NCBI GenBank assembly: GCA_030248295.1
Contig: JASANH010000183.1
Location: 905,619 to 969,618 of the forward strand
Direction: 5' to 3'
DNA from: Mesodorylaimus sp. YZB2_4
Taxonomy: Eukaryota > Nematoda > Enoplea > Dorylaimida > Dorylaimidae
DNA: 64,000 nucleotides
Shown here: positions 48,755 through 60,114 of the stretch, in pieces
How the letters are laid out: every line of letters begins with the position of its first letter
Position numbering within the stretch: the first letter of the stretch is position 1
Position numbers and translations under genes: made by a program
The notes under the pieces: model-generated
Seen by the model: only the letters and a program-made list of their open reading frames with translations
Databases searched by the model: none
Told to the model about the DNA's origin: nothing

Positions 48755-50768
48755 TGGGAGTAAACTGGAAGAAGCCGCAATCTGGACGAAGACTGCGTGC
48801 TCCAAGATTTTGTTTACAATTTGATAAGCAACTGCTGCTGCCTGTCATTGCAGACCTGTGGAGTCGGTGGGACTGGAAATGGTAGGTGCACCAGCGAACA
48901 CCCAGTTCAGGTTAATAAAGCAATCATGATTTTTTGAAAAGTTGGTTTGATGATATTTCATGCACGGATAAACAGCAAACCGTATTCATTGCTCGTTCAA
49001 ATTATGAAAGGACTTTTAAAAAATTACTGGGACTACGTTAGCCAAAAATATTTTTCGCGTTAGCATAATTTATAACTACCGTCCTCTTTCCCCCCACCCC
49101 CTCGCCTCCACCACCCTCCCTTTCGTAGGGGTGTCAACATAGTATACTTCACTGGGCCCAAGGCGTAGGCGGACGCGACCATATGCACGGCTAACTTATT
49201 ACTTCTGATTCCCCATTTTGTAGTGCTTCTACTCCCAAAACCCAACTTACACCAAAAAGTAAGGTCACAAGTTTTATGTGATTATTTGACCATTAGAAAA
49301 GCCTGAGGCCAGACTGTGGGTGCTGTCGGCAGTGGTCGTGCGGTTTTGCGCAGCGCACTTATTAGCATCTTTTTTTCTTTATGACATGTCTGTGGCGTGT
49401 TCGTAGTTTTGGTACATGGTGTGTGGTGCGGAGTGATCATGCCTACAGTATGTGTGCCATGTCTTTGGTGTGTCTATAGTGGTCTATGGCATGGTGTGTA
49501 TATTTACAGTTGTCATGCTGTGACAGTAGTGGTCGGAGCCTGGTCTTGCAATAGAACCAGGTTTCTCATGGGCGTGTTCGATTTCATTGGTCGAAGAACC
49601 TCAGTTGTTTGGACTCCTTCACGGGCTACAGCCTGGGCAAGACTATCGTATGTCAGTGAGTTCACGACCCCTGATGTTTTAGCAGAATTTTTCTGAACAC
49701 ATTTCCTCGTCCGTCATTTCTAGTGTCTTCACACTCTGTCATTTTGCACTCCTCCGAATAGGCGGGGCTCAAAATTAAAATACCTTTTGTCGAAGCCAGC
49801 ACCTGATTGACAAAAGCTTGATATACTGTATCGAAGGCTTGAATGCTGAAACTGTTGCACACTATATCGTGCAGTACATCGAAGCGTGCAGCAGACATTA
49901 TGTTTTTTTGCGGTTCCCAAAAAGCCTCCTTCCAGATTTGGAAGTCGACATCACACAATGATCTTCTGGAAATACTGGAAGTAATGTAGCAGAATACATT
50001 GAGGCTCTAACACTATTACGCGACTGGTTGACGCGCTGCCGGCTCTCTAAGGCTCCTCGACGGAAACACTGCCAGCTCCCATGGCCTGTGTTGCGGTAAG
50101 TAATTCAGCATAAGCCTCAGCATCAGTCTATGAATTTCCGATGACGCCATACACCAACTACGCGTGTGTAATCGCCCACCAGTGTAGTTGGTGATGTCAC
50201 TTGCTTGAGCTGTGATGAGCGGATCCTTGATCCTTGATCCGGATGCTTGACACTAGATGAGCAGTGTGCGGATGCCTCACTCACGCCGAGGGTAGGAGCG
50301 ATCGACCGCAAAGCTAAAAGCGAAATAAGTTTTTGGTTTGTGGGCTAGCCTCTACTGTACATTGATCCTACCACTCGGTTGAGCACTTTTTTGAGATTAG
50401 AGAACTCTGAAGCCAAAAATTTAATCTGTACTTAGTGTGACCAGCGTTTGTTATGCGGTCATGTTGGTTTTTGCCGATTAGGCAAAGTGTCCTGCTTGAG
50501 TGGCCAGTTAACCTTACCCCAGCTCCCTTATCCGATAGTAAAAGGATGAAGAGCCGCTAACCAACATCTGTCACCATATCCCCGAGCGGACCTGCGAGTG
50601 TTACAATCTTGTAAGCCTGCACTTGGGTTGTTGGCAGCCCACACACAACGACAATACACTGATGCTTATACTCGTAGTATGTCGAGCACAGTGCACAATG
50701 CGTCTCACAAAGTTCACTGATGTCAAAAATGTCACTCTCACTGATGCTGGCCGTAGATACTGCAAAAG
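48755..50768. other. Intergenic region between HOGA1 start and the lectin cluster
   Basis: No exon set is found. An open frame at 49662-49958 (minus, 98 codons) has a fairly protein-like composition but no recognised motif, start context or splice partner. Positions 50557-50754 may belong to an alternative last exon of the neighbouring lectin gene (listed separately). Confidence 0.45.
50557..50754 (-). CDS. Possible alternative terminal exon of the 50769-52382 lectin gene
   Basis: Directly after the lectin stop codon the minus strand has a good acceptor (GACTTTTGCAG at 50755-50765). It opens a frame enterable in phase 1, the phase at which exon 3 ends. It encodes about 65 residues containing DISELCETHCALC and YKHQCIVVVC before a stop. 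The DIS..C...C spacing recalls the PAN exon (DISACTEICSQ), so it could replace or mimic that domain. Alternatively it is simply 3' UTR. The acceptor is also present after the pseudogene copy at 53091. Confidence 0.25.
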   Translation of the reverse strand, partial: TASISESDIFDISELCETHCALCSTYYEYKHQCIVVVCGLPTTQVQAYKIVTLAGPLGDMVTDVG

Positions 50769-52382
50769 TCAATAATAATTATAGTGATAGCACGTATCGT
50801 TCCATCCCTTTTTTGGGCAGGCCACTCCAGAACATTGATTGTCCAATACTGACCAAGTGAAGAATTGGCATTGGCTACTCGATGGCAGCGCTGCATTCAT
50901 GACGAAGTTGAAACTGCGACACCACGGACGTTGCGAACAGATCTCTGTGCATGCGCTGATGTCGGAGGAGGTCGTCGTTACGATTGGGGGCTCAGTGACG
51001 CATGTGTTGGTCAGAGTATAACTCTGGGCAAGGTCTGAAAAAGGTAGCGTTGCATTGATAATGTAATGTTCGCATCCAGGCGGTGGGAGATACGAAAGAT
51101 ACCAAAGTCTTTAAAACAAAAAACTCAAAGCAAGAGTGAGTATTTTCGAGGTGAACTGGAAAGACGGTTGACAGATCAAAACTGCTGGTCTTAAACCTGC
51201 TTGCTGGTTGAGTATCGTCCTCCCGACCACCTGGAATGCTGTTTACGACGTCACGGGAAATTTGGATGATGACTTACTTGTAAGTTGGCAAAATGGAACG
51301 AACATACTCTGATAGTCTTCCCAATCGGATATTAAGCTTGTATTGAGAACAAGCATGCCCAAGTAGCGCTTCGGATTGGTCAGCCCTCCCGGGTAACCCC
51401 ATTTCTGGCTTCGGACCCATGTATTCATGGCTGTGATAATCAATGTCGGATCGGTATAATCGTACCAACTCGTTGTGCTCGAAATTGCTGGTTCTGCGGA
51501 AGACACGCTGTTAATATCGTCATATAGTGCTAATGAAAGTTGCCGATAATCAGAGCTACCGGCTGATATGTGCGTCTAGAAAATGAAATGCGACATCTCG
51601 TGATGAGTATATCTATTCTTGGAGACCTCGTCTGACTTACCTTCAAGTAAGCGTTCACTGTACTGAATTCTACCTCCGAGTGTATATGGGCCACCGTTGC
51701 CCCATAACTTTGGCACAGGGCCATGCAGTCGCCCCAAAGTCGTCCAGGGGAGTTGCCTGCTGGTAAGAAATAACAACGCCCTCCTTCGATCACGCCTTGA
51801 AGTTGAGTCACACAGTAATCGCTGAAGACAGCTTCGTCGGGGTAGCATTGTTCAGTTGCTGAAGCAGCCATGGAGTCACATGAACTGTGTATTTCACAAG
51901 GGGGTGAACTTTGATAAGGGTGGAGGGAAGACTCAAGCGTATCTGAGTTATTAATGCGAGCTGTACGAACGTCTGCTCCGACATGTGCTCTATGCGGTGA
52001 AATTTTAAAATTTTGTGTAGCAAATCTTGAATTCTAGTAATCAGGCAGAAGAACCTTGCCAGCTGTCACACATAGTGTGTGATAAAAAGAGACACAGATT
52101 TTGTATAACGTGAAATTTTTCAAAATTGACTCTCTTACTTTTGGATAGGTTTTATTGATTATATATCGAAGTGTCAATAAACAGACAACTTCTGAGTCCT
52201 AACCCTTCTTGAAGATGGTCTTTCCCAAACGCGTATCCTGCATTAGACACTGCACCTGACGATGAGGAGTATTAATTGAAGAAAATATAGTATGCTTCCT
52301 TACTTGGTGCCGTTGTGATCTGACAATGATATCCCGAAAGGACGGAAATGGCAGCAAACCAGACAAGATATTGAGACAGCAT
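50769..52382 (-). CDS. Secreted CTLD + PAN/apple protein, gene C, 4 exons, 286 aa
   Basis: Exons: 52304-52382, 51641-51858, 51278-51575, 50769-51034. They sum to 861 nt with phases 1,0,1. Exon 1 is a signal peptide (MLSQYLVWFAAISVLSG). Exons 2-3 form a C-type-lectin-like domain: GRCYFLPAGNSPGRLWGDC, CQSYGATVAHIHSEVEF, and later GGLTNPKRYLG and FVPFCQL. I see no EPN/QPD or WND calcium-binding signature, so classical sugar binding is doubtful. Exon 4 is a PAN/apple module (TNTCVTE, DISACTEICSQRPWCRSFNF, CQFFTWSV, CSGVACPKK, CYHYNYY). Secretion and an adhesion or recognition role are inferred. The frame is intact. Its mirrored copy starts at 63234. Confidence 0.85.
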
Positions 52383-53090
52383 TTGAAAACCGGTTGAAAA
52401 TGGTAAATCTACTAGCTACATAAAGTCTTGTTAGCTAAATACGACAGGTTTTGTGATGTACTAGTAATTGGACTGGAACTAAAGGATTTTGCCTTGAATG
52501 GACATACAAGCAATTATCGACCTGCGCCATTGCCATGTCTCCTGTGAAGAACATGGCCAGCCCTGGATGTACAAAAGAATAGATTTGAATAATTTCTTGT
52601 CGCCTTTTCTAAAGCTTGTACGAATTTTGTTGACAGGGCCTTGTTTCCATGGCCCAGCTTATTGTTTATGCGCATGGCGGCAGCCAGTTCCATTTGAAAC
52701 AAATTTACGGGGAGTGTCTGACGAATATCCGATTGCCCCGCCTGTCTACATGACGAAGACGAAGGAGTGTACATCGTTTGACTTGTGTTGTACGGTAAAC
52801 CATGACCGACAGTCAATATTTCTCGCGCTCTTGCTCCACATCACCAACTTTATTCTTGTCATCGCAGAAAAACCATGCGATGCCTACCCTGCGCATGTGA
52901 GGAAGGTCAAAATTATCCTCAAGATGGACACAACTACAACCGGTTTTCTTTGGGAATATACACGCCCTCCACGTTGCCGCATAGATCGCGTGTACATTTC
53001 CAAAGAAAACAGATAGTACAATACGCAGCTGCTTATACACGTGACCAAAAAGTCGCTTCTCACTGATGCTGGCCGCAGATACTGCAAAAG

Positions 53091-53996
53091 TCAATAATAA
53101 TTATAATGATAGCACGTATCGTTCCATCCCTTTTTTGGGCAGGCCGTTCCAGAACATTGATTGTCCAATGGTGACCAAGTGAAAAATTTGCATTGGCTAT
53201 TCGATGGCTGTGCTGCATTCATGACGAAGTTGAAACTGCGACACCACGGGCGCTGCGAACAGAACTCTGTGCATGCGCTGATGTCGGAGGAGGTCGCTGT
53301 TACGATGGGTGTCTCAGTGATGCATGTGTTGGTCAGCGTATAGCTTTGGGCTAGGTCTGCAGAAGGAGGCTTTATGTGCATTGGCGATAAGGGGCGTCAG
53401 ATTAAGACTTACTGGTAAGCTGACAGAAGAGAACGAACATTTTCCTACTCTCTTCCCAATCGGCTATGATACTTGCATTGCCTTCGTACATGCATAAATA
53501 TCGCTTCGGATTGGTCAAGCCGCCCGTATAATCGCATTGGTGGCTTCGAGCCTACGTACTTATAGCGCTGATAATTAATGTTGGATCGGTATGATCGAAC
53601 CATTTTGTTGTGCTTGACATCATAGGCCCTTTCGTGGGAGCGCTGCGCTAACAGCGTCGTAATAACGAAAGCAGCCGATAATCCGTGGCACTGCCAGCCG
53701 AAACGAGCGTCTTGAAAAAGCAATGTACAATTAGCACGCGAAACTAAGGTACTTTCTAATCTGTAGCTTCATTACTCACTTTCAAGTAAGCCTTCACTGC
53801 GTCAAATTCTGCCTTCGAGTGTATATGGGCCGCTGTTGCCCCATAGGTCGTGCACAGGGCCATGCACTCGCTCTAAAGTCTGCCAGAGGAGCTACCTGCT
53901 AGTAAGAAATAACAAAACCCTCCTTCCATTACCCCTTAAGTTGAACCGTACATAGATCATTGAAGACATTTTCATCGGGCTGACATTGTTCAAGTG
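53091..53996 (-). pseudogene. CTLD + PAN pseudogene B (left arm)
   Basis: Remnant exons: 53780-53996 (CTLD part 1), 53413-53710 (CTLD part 2) and 53091-53356 (PAN). The first has a frameshift giving TAA after the QLKG position and a further TAG where gene C has LWGD. The second has an in-frame TAG after LLRRC-type reading and indels. The PAN exon remains open (TNTCITE, CTEFCSQRPWCRSFNF, CYHYNYY). The first intron acceptor is immediately preceded by a SINE-1 tail (54009-54075), and no signal-peptide exon is found upstream. The same lesions occur in the right-arm copy at 61615-62520. Confidence 0.85.
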
Positions 53997-54008
53997 CTGA
54001 AAGAACCC

Positions 54009-54075
54009 ATGTTCATGTTTTACCAAACCACATCACCAAACGCAGGTATGCGCACTCGAGGGTGAAGGGACATAT
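54009..54075 (-). mobile_element. SINE-1 3' tail fragment (left arm)
   Basis: CATGTTCATGTTTTACC then CACATCACCAAACGC and TGCGCACTCGAGGGTGAAGG is the inverted tail of SINE-1. It is mirrored at 61550-61612. Confidence 0.75.
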
Positions 54076-55497
54076 TGAAAAAGCTTCTGTAATTAGTATA
54101 TCCGACCGCTAGTCACATATGTTCGACTTGTACAGTACATGTGTATAGTGGTAGGACTTATCGTCAGATAATGCAAATGACTCACATTTGCGCTGTATAC
54201 TTCAGAGACCTTGTTATTGACGGTGCCAATAAGAGGGCGCTCTGATCGTCGGATGGCAGCAATAATAGGTTTACGCGAGATACAACTTATACCCGTCCTT
54301 CGTCACCAGAGTATCCATGTACTGTATGTAGAGCCCCGCTGAGCGATACCAAAGAGGCGAAGGGCATATAGGTGCGGGTGCATAATGTGAGGGAACAATT
54401 CGTGAGGCATCACCAGCAACCTCAACGTTAGTATAACTAAATCAACCAGATCCTTTATTTTGAAGTCTCAACCAATTAATTGTAACCGCTATGCCGGAAA
54501 GCAAGTTCTTTCGTAATCAGGAGCCATCTTGGAAGCTACAGTAGCACAAAACTTGTGCTTACTAGCAGCTCGCATCTGCGAGAGCCCCTCCCGCTCAAAT
54601 CGTGATTCCTCATATCGCGACCTTCTACTGCTGGTTACGCCTTTGTATCCAAGATCAAACAGCATCAATTTACTGCACATTTTAAGATCGGCTGCCTCAA
54701 ATCCGCATTATTCTTGCTACTATGTAATATGCAAATAAAAAGGTGAAGACCCATGTTTACACGCACACAGCGTCTAAGGGCAGAGATATTACAAATCTTA
54801 GGTAAAAACGCGTGACCAAGTGTGGGAAGAGAAAATATTTTAAGTGCGCCATGCAGGGCACTGCACGCGACCTACTGGAGCAATGGCCCTAAGCAAGTCA
54901 TAGAAAAATCGTCGGCCTATTCATTACTGGTTGTATTTGGAAAGCGATATTAAACAAGAATAGAAATGGCCACAACGCATGTGAGGAAAGAAACCATCAG
55001 AAAAACCAGTTGACAATGTCAAACCAACTTCCCTAACGAAGTTGAAGCCAGGAGACACGCAAACCTAACAACAAGACTGATAAACTCATTTCGGCCACAA
55101 GAACAGAATTGTTGAATTTCACTGGTTACCACTAATTAATTTGCTGATTTCCTGTGCACCTTTTCTATCGATTCTGCTGACAGTACTTGTTACCATGGGT
55201 CAACACCTTATAGCTCCATATGTATATCCCTGATCCCTTTCAAACAATCGCACCTGCTTATAGAAAGTGCCGAATGGTTACATTGTCGAGTGTACTTGCA
55301 TTTGTACCTACTGGCGAGGCATTATAAGCGGCTGGCATCGGATTAATGATCTTGAGAACCCTCTTGTTCTCCTTTGCGTGATCTGTTTATCGTCCCAGCA
55401 ACTTGGCAGCCAGCCGATACATGTTCAGGTATAGGGCTCTGTTGCTAGTGCGACGGAGTCTGCCTGAATTTATTAAACGAATGCTGTTAGTTGGTCC
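54076..55497. other. Intergenic spacer between lectin copies A and B (left arm)
   Basis: No gene is recognised. The stretch is mirrored, with high identity, at 60115-61549. An AATAAA on the minus strand at 55469-55474, about 25 nt past the stop of gene A, is its probable poly(A) signal. Confidence 0.5.
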
Positions 55498-56580
55498 TCA
55501 AGCATAATTGTAATGATAACAAGTAGACTTCTGCGTCTTGGCGGGGCAGCCTATGCCCACGCACAAGCTATCATAAACTGTCCACGTGAAAAATTGACAC
55601 AGACTACTCGTTTGTTGAAGGTTGTCCAATATGAAATTGAAACTGCGACACCATGGACGCTGCGCGCACGCGTTGGAGCATTCGTTTAGGTCCGTAGTAA
55701 TCAGTTCCAACATTGGCATTTCCGCGACACAGGTATTGGTCATGACAAAGTTCTGGGCGTGATCTACGCAAAAAAACATTGAGTTATATGATCCATAAAA
55801 CGCACTAATCGTTTGCTTACTTGTAATTTGACAAAATGGTATGAACTGTTTCTTGGTCGATTCCCAATCAGCAGTAATATTTTTGTTCCAAATAGGCAGT
55901 CCAATGCAGCGTGTCGGATTAGTCAAGCCCCCTGCGTCATTGAGTGTGCGACTACGGATCCACGTGTTTGACGCGCTTATCTTCAAAGTCTCGTCTGTCC
56001 AGTACGTCGTGTTGGTTATAATTGGTTTGCCTGTGACAGTAGTTATTGGGTCGTACAGTGCCAGTGTTATCAGCCTGTAGTCTGTGGCATTCCAGCGGGG
56101 AGCGTGCGTCTGTGAAAGCAAGTCTTGTAAAAGAGTTTTTGCATGGCCAGTAACGGCAGAAGTTGCAAGAAGGTCAGCTCACAAAACTGACGAACTCACA
56201 CAATTCTAAAATCCAGACGGTCAGAATCTTACCTCCAAATACGCTTTGGCCTTGCTGAACTCGACCTCTGAATGTATATGGGCGAACGTGGCTCCTTGTT
56301 GTTTACAGACGTTCAGCGCATCGGACCAGTTTCGTCCAGGAGAGTTACCAGAGCCCAAGAAATAGCATCGCCCGCCATCAACAATTCCGTTTAGCTTATT
56401 GACACACATGGCATTAAATGCTGTCTCATCTGGGAAACACTGCTCGCCTGCAGCAGAGATAATGACTGATGTAAAACAAATGAGATCAACAAATCGAAGC
56501 TTACTTTTATTTTGGCAATAACCGACTTTGAAAAGTGCGTTGGCCAAAAACCAAAAAGTAGCCGCAGATACGAGTAACAT
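55498..56580 (-). CDS. Secreted CTLD + PAN/apple protein, gene A, 4 exons, 281 aa
   Basis: Exons: 56505-56580, 56233-56447, 55821-56109, 55498-55763. They total 846 nt, phases 1,0,1 as in gene C. The signal peptide is MLLVSAATFWFLANALFKVG. CTLD landmarks are GRCYFLGSGNSPGRNWSDAL, CKQQGATFAHIHSEVEF, GGLTNPTRCIGL and FIPFCQI. The calcium-site motifs are again absent. PAN landmarks are TNTCVAEM, ECSNACAQRPWCRSFNF, CQFFTWTV and CYHYNYA. The last intron (55764-55820) is 57 bp, a multiple of three and free of stops, so retention would give a protein 19 residues longer. The 243-bp equivalent in gene C supports splicing. The mirror copy at 59035-60114 differs by frameshifts. Confidence 0.85.
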
Positions 56581-57387
56581 GTCGACAGACCATTACACGC
56601 CTGCCAATTTTGAGAGCAAGACCCGCAGTTCTGAGTTCCTTGGTACAAGGCCAATGATCAGGCGCGCCAACAGTCACTTATCTTCAAATGGACAATGGCA
56701 TCGGCTGAAGACACATTACAGTACATATATTGCTATGGACCTCATTGAACCATTGTGTGTTCCATGTGACCGCCAACGCGGGTGTATATTTCCAAAAGAA
56801 TAATGTTGCAGCTCTTTCTCCTGGTCCTCTTGCCTTGTGTATTTTAAAATACCTTCTTCGAAGATGTTTAATTGACCTGAGGGGTGGGAGAAATAGACGA
56901 CTTCTCCCATGGTCCAGACTAAGGCACTGCAACAATTGGATACTGCTCATCGGATGTTGCCCCAGCGCCCAGAGGGGTTACTCGAGGGTCCATCGTTTGT
57001 CCGATTATCTAACCGCTGCAATCGATCCCACGTACACCTTGTTTGCCAGTTCCTGGCAAGAGCCTGGAAATCAAATTATGAATGCATCGATTCATGTATT
57101 TGACATTCGACATTTGTCTTTTGTCTTTTGTCCAACGATTAAAATGCTCAAGCCTGCCTAAGCCTGGCTGGTTGAGCCTCACTTGCGCCAAGTATGGGTG
57201 TGCCCATCATTGATCATAATGGATCTTCAAAAACGCAAAAGTTGGCCAGGTACTATTGCCAACAATTCCGACCCATTCAGACCACAACAAGTTACGAACT
57301 CTGTTGGTTCGGCCGAAGAATTTTTAATTAACCCAGGTGTACAAATTTCTAACTGTGCACTCTGTCTGTGAGTTGCCTTCCCCAAGA

Positions 57388-58248
57388 ACGTAAAATTGAC
57401 CTTGGCCGCCACATAATTCAACGGCTAGTGAAGCCACAAAGAAACCCTCAAATATAGTTTCTTTTGAGGACCCGCTGGCTTAACTGGCTTTTTACCTGAA
57501 TGTCACGAAATTCCATTCGACATGCATATTTTACTATTCCTTCTTTCATATTTTCATATACTTCGCCTCTTATTGTGGGACTCAGGCAAAATATCTGCTA
57601 CAGACAATAAGTCGGTCGGAAAAAGTGAAACACTGCAGGAAGTGCACAGGTTCAAGCTCGTGAGAACTTTCTTCTGATGGACAAAACGAGAATGTCTTTC
57701 GCACCCGTCTTTAATGAGGCAAATCTGATGTGTGTGCTTATTGACTCAAAAAGTCAGTCGTGCATAAACGGTCCAAGGAGAAATGTTTCACGCCCTAGAT
57801 CACAAAATATTAAATTTTACGGGGCCAGTTTTCCGTGCCGGATCTGTCAAAGAGGGCACTATTTTTAAGAGGAAACAATTTGGGCAAGGACGTGATGAGT
57901 TCGATAATGTATTTTAAGCAAAACGCTGTACTCAAAAAACGGTATATAAGGTGGATGTAACTATATTCGAGTATTGAGGTGGCTGAGTTTTCTCCTTCCA
58001 CCCATATCCCTCCTTTTATTCTTTCCCTAGAGCATCTGCCAGTGCAAAATGAAGGCCGTCCTTCTTTTTGCCTTTCCACCTTTTTTTTTTTAGTACAGCT
58101 TTCTTAAAATACATTATCAAACTCACACTCCTCAAATTTTTTCCTCTTAAAAATCATCCCTCACAATCTCTTTCTCCTTATACACCACTACTTTTCATCA
58201 ATAACCCCCTTCCCCATTTTCGTTTTAATTAAGAGAATGATATGGCGA
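57388..58248. other. Unique spacer at the centre of the inverted repeat
   Basis: About 860 bp that are not palindromic. It is A/T-rich in the right half, with pyrimidine tracts and a T10 run near 58081. No ORF or known element is recognised. Genes A and A' diverge from this region, so it would hold a shared promoter region if both are transcribed. Confidence 0.7.
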
Positions 58249-59034
58249 TCTTGGGGAAGGCAACTCACAGACAGGAGTGCACAGTTAGAAATTTGTACAC
58301 CTGGGTTAATTAAAAATTCTTCTGCTTGAACCAACAGAGTTCGTAACTTATTGTGGTCTGATGGGTGGTGAATTGTTGGCAATAGTACCTGGCCAACTTT
58401 TGCGTTTTTTGAAGATCCATTATATCAATGATGGGCCCTCCATCTTGGCGCAAGTGGCTCAACAGCCAGGCTTTGGCATGCTTAACATTTTAATCGTTTT
58501 GGACAAAAGACAAAATGTGCAATGTCAAATACATGAACACCATTCATCATTTGATTTCCAGGCTCTTGCCAGGAACTGGCAAAGCGAGGTGTCGTGGGTC
58601 GATTGCAGCGGTTAGATAATCGGACAAACATGGACCCTCGAATACCCCTCTGGGCGCTGGGGCTCCGATGAGCAGTATCAATTGTTGCAGTGCCTTAGTC
58701 TGGACATGGGAGAAGTCTCTATTTCTCTCCCCACCCCTCAGGTCAATTAAACATCTTCGAAGAAGGTATTTTAAAATACACAAGGCAAGAGGACAGGAGA
58801 AAGAGCTGCAACATTATTCTTTTGGAAATATACACCCGCGTTGGCGGTCACATGGAACAACACAATGGTTCAATGAGGTCCCTAGCAATATATGTACTGT
58901 AATGTGTCTTCAGCCGATGCCATTGTCCATTTGAAGATAAGTGAATGCTGGCGCGCCTGATCATTGGCCTTGTACCAAGGAACTCAGACTGTGGTCTTGT
59001 CTTCAAAATTGGCAGGCGTTAATGGTCTGTCGAC

Positions 59035-60114
59035 ATGTTACTCGTATCTGCGGCTACTTTTTGGTTTTTGGCCAACGCACTTTTAAAGTCGGTTATTGCC
59101 AAAATAAAAGTAAGCTTCATTTGTTGATCTCATTTGTTTTACATCAGTCATTATCTCTGCTGCAGGCGAGCAGTGTTTCCCAGATGAGACAGCATTTAAT
59201 GCCATGTGTGTCAATAAGCTAAACGGAATTGTTGATGGCGGGCGATGCTATTTCTTGGGCTCTGGTAACTTCCTGGACGAAACTGGTCCGATGCGCTGAA
59301 CGTCTGTAAACAACAAGGAGCCACGTTCGCCCATATACATTCAGAGGTCGAGTTCAGCAAGGCCAAAGCGTATTTGGAGGTAAGATTCTGACCGTCTGGA
59401 TTTTAGAATTGTGTGAGTTCGTCAGTTTTGTGAGCTGACCTTCTTGCAACTTCTGCCGTTACTGGCCATGCAAAAACTCTTTTACAAGACTTGCTTTCAC
59501 AGACGCACGCTCCCCGCTGGAATGCCACAGACTACAGGCTGATAACACTGGCACTGTACGACCCAATAACTACTGTCACAGGCAAACCAATTATAACCAA
59601 CACGACGTACTGGACAGACGAGACTTTGAAGATAAGCGCGTCAAACACGTGGATGCGTAGTCGCACACTCAATGACGCGGGGGGCTTGACTAATCCGACA
59701 CGCTGCATTGGACTGCCTATTTGGAACAAAAATATTACTGCTGATTGGGAATCGACCAAGAAACAGTTCATACCATTTTGTCAAATTACAAGTAAGCAAA
59801 CGATTAGTGCGTTTTATGGATCATATAACTCAATGTTTTTTTGCGTAGATCACGCCCAGAACTTTGTCATGACCAATACCTGTGTCGCGGAAATGCCAAT
59901 GTTGGAACTGATTACTACGGACCTAAACGAATGCTCCAACGCGTGCGCGCAGCGTCCATGGTGTCGCAGTTTCAATTTCATATTGGACAACCTTCAACAA
60001 ACGAGTAGTCTGTGTCAATTTTTCACGTGGACAGTTTATGATAGCTTGTGCGTGGGCATAGGCTGCCCCGCCAAGACGCAGAAGTCTACTTGTTATCATT
60101 ACAATTATGCTTGA
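59035..60114 (+). pseudogene. Right-arm copy of gene A, frameshifted (A')
   Basis: Corresponding exons: 59035-59109 (75 nt, one less than gene A), 59166-59379 (214 nt, one less), 59503-59791 and 59849-60114. Single-base deletions in the signal-peptide exon and the first CTLD exon break the frame. The last two exons are intact, with one amino-acid change (Ile to Met in the SNTW-RS segment). Either this copy is a recent pseudogene or the arm contains sequencing errors. Confidence 0.8.

Larger units (their letters stand above)
51617..57387. repeat. Left arm of a very large inverted repeat (>=5.77 kb)
   Basis: The reverse complement of this segment matches 58249-64000, including coding exons, introns, intergenic DNA and a SINE tail. 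The inner boundary is sharp: GTTGCCTTCCCCAAGA ends the similarity at 57387. The outer end is set by the window edge at 64000. Lengths are 5771 and 5752 bp. Protein frames identical or nearly so (92/92, 96/96 and 206/207 residues) show very high identity. Confidence 0.95.

Noticed and set aside
49662..49958. 98-codon minus-strand frame as a lectin-cluster gene
   Set aside because: No CTLD or PAN motif, no credible start or splice partner.
55498..56121. 207-codon single open frame as a one-exon gene (and its mirror at 59491-60114)
   Set aside because: It reads through a conserved short intron and begins in another intron. The exon structure shared with gene C explains it better.
57810..58079. 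89-codon frame in the palindrome spacer as a gene
   Set aside because: No motif, no mirrored copy, and composition typical of A/T-rich spacer.
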